DNA from: Chara braunii
Lineage: Eukaryota; Streptophyta; Charophyceae; Charales; Characeae
Length of the DNA stretch: 24,888 bases
Assembly: GCA_003427395.1 (NCBI GenBank)
Contig: BFEA01000193.1
Span: forward strand, 1,320,106-1,344,993
Direction of reading: 5' to 3'
The stretch's first letter is position 1; the number at the start of each line of letters is the position of its first letter. Below are positions 17,436 to 24,888 of the stretch, one piece after another. Position numbers and translations under genes: made by a program. Below the pieces are notes generated by a model. The model ran no database searches, was not told where the DNA came from, and was given only the letters and a program-made list of their open reading frames with translations.

Positions 17436-18475
17436 TCAGTAATAACTTGACTCATCCTTAAGTTTTTTTTTCTTCGGCAGATCAGTCCTTGAGAGGGAGG
17501 GGCCCCTGCCCCTTTTCCCATCATAAGATACTTCATCTAATCTCTGAGGGTTCTTCTTCTTTTTCTTAATTGTCTTAAGCTCTTCTTTCCTTGCGTTATT
17601 GATTGCCTTGAACAACTGTTCCACTTTTGCTTCATCCACGGGAACTTTATCACCGGATGTCTCCTCCTCCTTTTTCTCAATGCATGTCTCCTCTAAGTCT
17701 TTCCGAGATCCCTTCTCCTGGTCTGAAGTGGTTTTTCCATCCTGGGTGTTTGTTTATTTTCTTTGAGTAAAAGTGAAGCCCAACACCTCTGGGCCCAAGT
17801 TGTCCACCAGGGCCTTGAGCTCAAGGCTGCATTGCTTATCCCCTCCATACTTTTCCTTGGATTTTTCTTCTTCCGTTTTCTGTTGATCATCTGCGGCCTT
17901 CATCTCCACATCCTCCAGAGCATTATTCCCCTCCTTCTCCTCCTCCTCCTTCTGAGTATCATGTTGTTTCTCCTTCCCTTCCCTCCCTTCCCGCTGCTTC
18001 AAAGTCCCTCCTCGATCATCTTTCCGCCTCTCCTTTTTCCTTATTTCCTCTTGTTCAATAGCACTATGGTTATCTTTGCCTTTCTTTTTCCATTGATGTC
18101 TTTGCCGTTCCTTTTGTGAGGGCCGCTTCTCATGACGGGTCTTAAATTAAGGCCCGAAGCGAAAGCGAAGGGGGGGCAGGGTTCCCTGCTCCTTTACCTG
18201 TTCTTATCCTCTTCCGTGTCCTAAGAGGAGGAGGGGTTTAGACCATCTTTGGACTTCTCTTCACCCTCTTTCTCATTACCCCCCTTGGCTACCCCTTTCC
18301 CTTTATCTTTCATAATTGCCTCCTTGTACTTTGACTTGCGTGGACACATTCCGGATCCGTATCAGGTTGGAAGAAGCATTTGCACGCGCTGCACCATGGT
18401 GTGTCCACTCATGCCACCTCTAGCTCCATGAATCTGTGACGAACCAGCTTCTGAGCCTGCACCCATCCTCCGGAC

Positions 18476-18478
<3 letters not shown>
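17436..18478 (-). pseudogene. Lys/Glu-rich degraded coding remnant
   Basis: On the minus strand, broken frames encode highly charged sequence. One at 17754-18002 (begins MKQREGREGK) is rich in K and E with EEEEKEG and QQKTEEEKSK stretches. Another at 17436-17639 (begins MDEAKVEQLF) has KKKKK and PKKKKL runs. They lie just upstream of the LINE RT fragment on the same strand, so they may be the remains of its first open frame, but no domain such as a zinc knuckle is seen. Low-complexity chance coding is the alternative. Confidence 0.4.

Positions 18479-18547
<69 letters not shown>
18479..18547. repeat. Poly(T) tract, 69 nt
   Basis: Uninterrupted T run, equivalent to a poly(A) on the minus strand following sequence from about 18548-18660. 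It could be a retroposed 3' tail or assembly-sensitive homopolymer expansion. The poly-Lys frame across it is an artefact. Confidence 0.97.
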
Positions 18548-18548
<1 letters not shown>

Positions 18549-20096
18549 TTCGGCCTCACAAGGCCCTTCTCTGTTTTGATTAAAGGTGCCTTGCCAAGAC
18601 CCGTGTCTCCAGTCTCATTGATTTTTGAAATTATGTTTTCATAATTTGGGAAATGCATGAGAATTGCGTGCGCGTTAGTAAGCGCGCTAGGAATTTGGTC
18701 CGACAGTTAGAAATTCCGAAATAAACGGACCCCGACGTATCCTTTTTTGCGCATGAATGTTCCCGACTACATCGCAGAAAACTCTGGGAATTTGGTGGGA
18801 ATACGAACGAATGTGGGACTGCCTTTTCCCACACCTACTTTGCGCGCGGATATGGTGATTTCAATTTTCGGATTAGCATAGGACTTAGGAATCTGTAACT
18901 GTTTTGGTGCCTCTTTTTGCATTTGTGATCTGCGCCATGCAAGCGAGCTTCCCCTTTTCTGCTCCCCTCATCATCTTCGACGCTCCCTCCACACCCGTGC
19001 TCCCTCTTCCTCTGTAACCGTTTTTCCCTCTCTCTCTCTCTCTTTTTTTCTCTCCTCCCCGCCCCCCCCCCTTCTCGCCGTGCCTTTTCTCTTTCTTGAT
19101 CATCTGATTCTTGGATCCGTTTCGCGCTATCCTGCGCACCCTTCTTCCTCCCGCTATCTGTAAGCGAGTCGAAAAGTCTTGACGAGCTGACTGTAGGCTG
19201 GCCGGTGGTGCGCCTGATCGGCACGACGGACTGTGGGATCCGGGCAGGCCGTGCCGAGACTGAGTTGGCGGGGTGACAATCGCAGCGGTGGAAAGTGGCA
19301 CGTGACGACCGGGATCATCAGTAAATGCATGGGGATAGTAATCAAAGTTGAATGGATGAATGGCCCGGGGCCATAGTCGAACTTAACAGCGGATGCGCCT
19401 CCTTGTCTCGAGTTTATTCCATAGCGTGAGCTTGGTTCGACGACAGTTAAGCCGGAAGCTCTTTTTCATCATCGGATCTTGGAGTATTTTTCATCTATCT
19501 TATCTGCTTCGCGTTTTTCCCTATCTATCTTCTCTCTCTCCCATTATGACATGAACGATTATGAATAGTGGTTGATTTATTGCACACAAGGGATGAGATG
19601 GTTGTTTTGGTTGACGCTTAATTAGCCCTGGGAATGGCGAGGCAGGGCTGCAGAGCACACGGAGAATTGAGGGTTGGGTGGTTGCCATTTTCGCACCTTC
19701 CTTGATAAATGTTTGTGGGACATGAATGAGAATGCCTGGATGATGTCATTGCCTGACGAACTTGTCTCTGATTAAATCATGCAATCATTGTGATTGACAC
19801 GTGGACTGCATGCTAGATAGGATTTCGTTGTTGCCATGTAGACCGATTGTCCCAAGCCAACTGGGCGCCGGCCTCCCGTATCCCCGCCACACCCCTTCCC
19901 GTACAACGAGAAGAGGACACGTGTATGCGAGAGGGACGTACGAGAAGCCGTCACCAAGATCGTCGAACGATACTACTTCCCTCCTGAACCTCGATGCTCT
20001 AGATTTGTTGGTGTTGGTTTCGTTATTGTGGACACACACTTTTCGTCTTACTCTTCGTTATTGTCGTTTAATGAGTTGATCATCATCCCGTGGTCG
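18548..20096. other. Non-coding stretch, no assigned feature
   Basis: Pyrimidine-rich low-complexity DNA at 19020-19080 (TC, T and C runs). The overlapping frames at 18835-19345 and 19772-20079 have no recognised motif. No repeat or RNA gene was identified. Confidence 0.45.
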
Positions 20097-20104
20097 GCAG
20101 TAGC
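20097..20104 (+). repeat. Candidate target duplication flank of hAT copy B
   Basis: GCAGTAGC directly precedes the terminal CAGAGGTCGCC. Its partner would lie beyond the window, so this is positional inference only. It differs from the copy A duplication, indicating a separate insertion. Confidence 0.5.
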
Positions 20105-20569
20105 CAGAGGTCGCCAAACTAGTGTTTTATCCCATCCACATCCGACCCAGTCCAAGCCTTGATATGTCATATTTACTCACACCCAGTGCCACCCACGTAA
20201 AAAAAAATAATTTTACCCTGACCCAGCCCACCCAGAATCTGCAGTGGAACCCTTACCCCTACCCAGCCACACCCACCCCTAGATTTTATCCACCCGCATC
20301 CGCCCGCACCCGCGAGCAATTTTCATCCACCCGTGGCCGGCCGTACCCATGCCCAAAGTTTACCACCCAGCATGCCCTTCTTTTTTCCTTAATTTTAAAC
20401 TCAGGTCAGTGTCACTGCATGTTAGAAATTCACTTTCGGTCCACAAACTACCGCACTCACCATAACTTTGTTTGCAATTCGATAATACATTTAAAATTTT
20501 CAAACACTTGAAGTTAATTTTGTAAAAACGACAGGCATATCAAACATTTCAACGAGGTCCAAAGGTGAG

Positions 20570-20935
20570 TCAAGAAACTTTTTTCCCCCCTTCAAAAAGG
20601 TCAAATGCCCAAGGTTTGCATCGCATGTTACAACATCAGAATTTTGTGACACATATCTAAAAAAATTGCATAACCCCAAGTGGGAGGCATTGATTGCTTC
20701 CCCCAAAAGGAGAAGGATTTACCTCCTCTCACATTCTCCAAGGAACTCTTTTTCCCCCTTAAAAAAAAAAACAAGTGCCCAAGACTTGCATTACAAGTTA
20801 CAAAATTGGAATATCATGACACACAATGTCACACATCCACTACAAAAACTGCATAACCCTGAGAGAAAGGCATTGATTACTTCCCCCAAAAGGAAAAGGA
20901 TTGACCTGTTCTCATATTTTTCTAAACCATGTCTT
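20570..20935 (-). repeat. 181-bp tandem duplication in hAT B
   Basis: Mirror of 15300-15660: paired CTTCCCCCAAAAGG blocks at about 20698 and 20879 and GGCATTGATT at about 20686 and 20867, again offset by about 181. Confidence 0.85.
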
Positions 20936-21010
20936 TTTTTTCTCTGATTGACGTCAAATTTAACCTATTTACGCATAGCCTATTTCAAAACTTCATTCCT
21001 TTCTACTTCC

Positions 21011-23153
21011 TTAAACCAGGTCCATATTGCACCGCACAAATAAAACATCATTTACCACAGATGGATTCATCATGGAGCGCTTCCTGGTGATCGTATTGCC
21101 AGCATCTGAGAAATTACATTCGTTTTTGGAGCTGGATGCTGGCACGCACAAAACTGCACGGGCTGCTCGAGACATGATTGGCAAAGCAGGCTTGAGCACC
21201 ATCTGATGAGAAGAGGAGGCAGTGACTTTGGTTATCCCCCTTGCCTTCCACCATTGCAGGAGGTCGAAGTCGCGTCTCTCTTCTTTGGTCAGTTTGAGGT
21301 CAAAGTAAATATCAATCTCTTGTTGTACTCGTTCTGGTGCAGTCAAAGGTGCAACTGTTGTAGGTTCACTTGTGTCATCTTCATCATCATCTGAATTGTC
21401 TAAAGAAGGCGCACCCAAATCGACCCTGCGCCGTTTGGATGACGGATGAACGTAAGGGACGTGCCGATTTTCCGAACAATCACTCTCACAATCTGCGAGG
21501 GTCAACATGATTTTCTTCAGTTGATTTTCCCCCCGCTTGACATCAAAACAAACAACGTCAAAATTTTCAAGCCGATCCTTTTGTCGAGGATCAAGAAGTG
21601 CTTCAACAACATGCAGGTCTTCTATTGGTCATTTCTCCATCATAACCTCCTTGACCAAATTCTTAATCACCTTGAGGTTGTTGGAATCCGGTGCGATGAC
21701 AACCTCCTTTTTACTATCATCAACTGTTTTCACTGATTGTGTTTGAATGTGACAGTGGTGAAACAAAGAATGTCGTTCAAAAATGACAAGGTGCAGGGTT
21801 GGTTCAAAAATACAAGGTGCAGGGTTGGTTCAAAAATGACAAGGTGCGGGGTTGGTTCAAAAATGACAAGCTTAAGAGTGGCTTCCTGGAAACGACTTAG
21901 AAATCGAGACAACTTAATCAGCAAATCGCGGTCAATGTTGACCATCATGCCAAAATGGTTACGCTGCATCAAAATGTTGTTCACATCAACATAATTAGTT
22001 TCCACACTGTCCAGCAACCTCAATAGTGAGTTCCATCTTGTTGCATTTTGCTGTTTTAGTGACGTTTTCAGATAATTTTGTAAATTTGCCTGCTTGAAAT
22101 AACGAACCAATTCCTTACAATTCTCAATCAGCGCAAAAAAGTTCAGGTGCCCGATCTTCGAATCTGTAGAACGAAGTTGATCTGACATTGTTCTGAACAN
22201 CAGTGGTTTTGTTCAGTACAGTTGTCAAAACCGTGACTATCTTGTGATCAGCACAAGCATGCCACTTGTACACACTCCTAATACCATCTGCACCTGCTAT
22301 ATTTGATCCACTGTCTGAGCACACCATGCAAAGACTTCGATCAAAACATCCATGTTCCTCAAGACATTTTTGGAACACCTTCAAAACGGCCTGTGCAGTG
22401 TGTGAGTCTTCAGGAAAAACCTTAACCTGAAGAGTTCGAGCATGCAGTTTGAAGTCTNTGTCTATTTAATGGATGGTGACCGACATGAATGAGTTGTTTT
22501 TTACTGCATCAGTCCACAAATCCACTGTGAAACCAGCATACACATTATCCTCGAAGTGTTGAGACACTTTTTCCTTCAAAGTTCGTCGAAGAATATTCGC
22601 AATTGAATTGACCTGGCGCTTCACCGTGTTTGCAGAAGGAGCTAGCCTTCCCACTTTCACACCCTTTTGCGCAGTGACACCGACATCAATAAAAAAATTG
22701 ACCCATTTTCAGGAAACCTGGATCATCAACGATAGAAAATGGACGTAAATCATGACAACACATCAACGCCTCCATCTTTGCGGCCTGTTTCTTCTGCGCA
22801 GTTGTTGGTTCTGTTGTCATCGCAAAAATTCGCATTGTCCCTGTTTCACCTTGTTGAGCTCTACATTTGTGCTGCTTCAACGAGCTCGTTCCACTAGCGA
22901 CAACAAATGCATACACCGCAAAACATTTTTTGCATGCCGTGTAACCAGTTCCGTGTTCCTTCACAGGAGTTCCGTCAGGCAAACACACATGAGCAAACCG
23001 TGCCCAACATGACGCTGTACGAACTTTCTCATTCTTGAGAATGTAAAGTGGGTCGGGACCAACTTTCTTCAGTGCAAGGTGCATTGCGGCCTTCAGTTTT
23101 CCCACGTCTGTCTTCAGAGAAGGGCATGGCGATCCACCTACACCTTCCGACAT
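21011..23153 (-). pseudogene. hAT-family transposase pseudogene, copy B
   Basis: Same architecture as copy A: the start MSEGVGGSPC at 23153, BED-type finger with CKKC and an intact LKQHKC second half (His codon at 22869-22871), TVDLWTD, CSDSGSN/CADH, ATRWNS, LLDPRQK, and the C-terminal LLQWW/VPASSSKNECNFS block ending NMDLV. It has the same lesions: the T7 run, the TAA after VTIH, the T6 frame change followed by a stop, the minisatellite with a 26-base unit, and the TGA before PIEDLHVV. Amino-acid differences from copy A cluster in the first 156 and last 30 residues, while the blocks between are almost identical. N calls at 22200 and 22458 match those of copy A. Confidence 0.93.
21771..21870 (-). 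repeat. 27-bp minisatellite in hAT B transposase
   Basis: Mirror of 14368-14474, with the same unit number and the same one-base-short unit. Confidence 0.92.
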
Positions 23154-23666
23154 TTTATGGATATAGGAGGAGGAAGGGGGAGATCGAGTAGGAGGAAAAG
23201 GGGGAGACGAAGACCGGAAAGAATAGGCAGAAGAAGCACACAGTTCATGCACAGCAAAGAAAACAGTTGCTTTGTGGATTCGAATAAATTATTGAAACCA
23301 GGGGGGAGGGAGGATTAAGTAATATGTAATATGTAACGATGCATGTGGTCAGTCTCCCCTGTCACAGGATACACTTGAGGGTCCTGAAGAGGAGGACGAG
23401 AAGGAGAACGGAGGCAAATAAGGAGGACCAACGAGAAGAATTAGTTGAGGATGAAGAATAAGAAGAATTCGATGAAGATGAAAGATTGTAAAGAATCACA
23501 CGTCCAGGAAGACTGGAAAAAAATAGACGAGGATAAAAACAAAAAAAGCATGCAGCCGCTGCCGAAGGTCTTCTTGGAGTGAAGATAGTTATGCCTGATC
23601 ATGCCACGATCACAAGCGGCCGCAGATCCTTCGGACAGCTCCCTCACGCATGTATTGCAAACAACA

Positions 23667-23728
<62 letters not shown>
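23667..23728. repeat. (TC)n microsatellite in hAT B
   Basis: About 30 TC repeats with one interruption, at the position of the much shorter AG repeat of copy A (12546-12562). Confidence 0.96.
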
Positions 23729-23731
<3 letters not shown>

Positions 23732-23839
23732 GTTTGAAAAATTGGATCTAACCAGAAAACGAGTTAATAATGGGCGTTCTGCTCGTGCATCATAGTATAT
23801 CTGGGCTCGAACAGATACAGAGTACAGTGATCTTCACGA

Positions 23840-24530
23840 AAAGGCAAGGGACAAAAAAAAGATGGATATTCTTATTATTCTACTCTGTTTCGAGCCTGAT
23901 TGCCTCTCGATCCCGCATTGAACAGTGCAAAAAGTACTGACGGAAAAGAAAAAACAAAAAACTGTTCCACAAGTGTCACGTTCAAGATCACAAAAGATAT
24001 AGGTAAAAAAAAAAAAAAAAAAAAACTGTCATTCAACTCGTGAATAGAAAAAACCGACATCTACTAGTTCTTATGGATGTCTACCGTGGCTGCTAGCCTG
24101 TTGCTCGATTGCCACCTCCAAGATTACAGCAAAGACAGAGGGGAAAAGAACAACAAACCATTGAAAATGAACGGGTATTTCACTCACTCATTACCAATAT
24201 ATATTGTTGTGCTCATTATTATCCATATTCAACCTGGCTGCTGGCCTGTTGCTGGGTCGCCACCCTCAAGATTACAGAAAACTTACAAAAGACAGAGGAA
24301 AAAAAAAAACGGTTGATAATGATAATGAACGGGCATTCTACTCGTTCATTACCAACGTATCTAGACTGGAATATGCATCAAATATGGATATCTTCAGGAA
24401 AAATAAAAAAGATGGTCGTTTAGCTCCCTGCTGCTTGATCGTGACCTTCAAGTTTACCGTAAAAAACAAAGAGGGACTAAGGAAAAAAAAACGAGTTGTT
24501 GCTCTATTGCCGCCTTCAAGATTGCACAAG
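23840..24530 (-). repeat. Degenerate T-tract modules of hAT B
   Basis: Mirror of 11755-12500. A-runs on the plus strand and words such as GCCACCTCCAAGATTACAG and GTGACCTTCAAGTTTACCG recur at about 24110, 24260 and 24440. Confidence 0.6.
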
Positions 24531-24648
24531 CCCTCTCTAGCTCTGCAGGCCATTATGCAATTAGTACTCGGCGGATCAGGACATAAACGATTCCTACGTG
24601 TCTATTATGGGGGGCGAGGGGGAAACGATTCCCACAAGTCTATTATGG

Positions 24649-24823
24649 GCCAGGGGGGGTGAAATTGCAAAGAAGACAAATAGGGAAAAAAAAAAAAAAA
24701 AACGGATTTCGGCTCGATCGTCACCGTCAAAATTAGTCAAAAAAAAAAAAAAAAAAAAAAACACTCGTAGATTACTGCTCAATTCAAACCTGGTTGGTTG
24801 TCGAATGTGGGCACAAAGTTCAG

Positions 24824-24888
<65 letters not shown>
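24649..24888. other. Copy B-side tail with poly(A) runs and (CT)n
   Basis: Sequence without a counterpart in copy A. It contains A17 (24686-24702), A23 (24739-24761) and a CT microsatellite from 24826 to the window edge. It could be interior hAT B sequence, given that copy A has a GA tract in its own 5' part, or foreign DNA after a rearrangement. Confidence 0.55.

Larger units (their letters stand above)
20105..24888 (-). mobile_element. hAT DNA transposon copy B, 5' end not visible
   Basis: It begins (as the element's 3' end) with CAGAGGTCGCCAAACTAGTG at 20105, preceded by different DNA from copy A. From there to about 24648 it mirrors copy A 16181 back to about 11632, with many substitutions near the outer parts and near identity across the middle of the transposase. 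Beyond 24648 it no longer matches copy A. The second TIR is not in the window, so the end coordinate is the window edge. The transposase has the same lesions as copy A. Confidence 0.85.

Noticed and set aside
18362-18658. 98-codon minus-strand frame with a long poly-Lys run
   Set aside because: Translation of the 69-nt poly(T) tract.
11632-24648. Single inverted segmental duplication of one hAT locus
   Set aside because: The similarity stops exactly at the TIR on the inner side and the flanking octamers differ, as expected of two separate insertions.
1-24888. tRNA or rRNA genes
   Set aside because: I looked for T-loop-like GGTTCRANTCC words and rRNA-like blocks; isolated partial matches (for example near 1772 and 8875) lacked supporting stems.

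Overview
The window reads as intergenic, transposon-rich nuclear DNA of a eukaryote, most likely of the green lineage (land plant or charophycean alga; the species cannot be told from this sequence). The reasons are a hAT DNA transposon with terminal inverted repeats (TIRs) and an 8-bp target duplication, a non-LTR retrotransposon remnant, long CT/GA, AT and poly(A) microsatellites, and no intact gene, operon or RNA gene. A few N bases show it is draft assembly.

Layout. 1-2660: a (CT)n tract, an unassigned stretch with a decayed dispersed repeat near 1305-1540, and an imperfect inverted repeat (arms 315-735 and 1719-2410; the right arm carries about 300 extra bases). 2660-2790: three short hairpins in a row. 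3088-3173: (AT)n. 3660-4075: four diverged tandem modules. 4350-5038: nine copies of a 33-nt element with a conserved 17-nt loop and 8-nt arms that differ between units but stay complementary within each unit. This array is the most unusual structure here. 5040-10177: mostly featureless, with scattered hairpins, a possible bZIP-type double site, a possible small intron and a tandem pair of double-hairpin units (9312-9595).

10186-16181: a hAT transposon (copy A), complete at both ends, with TIR CAGAGGTCGCCAA and an exact 8-bp duplication GCCTACAG. Its BED-finger/RNase-H-fold/dimerization transposase is a pseudogene (13085-15227). The element also carries a 59-bp-arm perfect palindrome, T-tract modules, a 181-bp tandem duplication and a 27-bp minisatellite inside the transposase. 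16190-20096: a spacer with a second copy of the dispersed repeat, a minus-strand LINE reverse-transcriptase fragment (17191-17425), a Lys/Glu-rich remnant and a 69-nt poly(T). 20105 to at least 24648: a second copy of the same hAT element (copy B) in opposite orientation, with different flanking sequence, running towards the window end. Its other TIR is not seen.

Copies A and B share the same five coding lesions, so they descend from an ancestor that was already disabled and must have been moved by transposase supplied in trans. Head-to-head they form an inverted repeat with arms of about 4.5 kb, which could yield double-stranded RNA if transcribed through. Nothing in the window looks like a functioning protein-coding gene.
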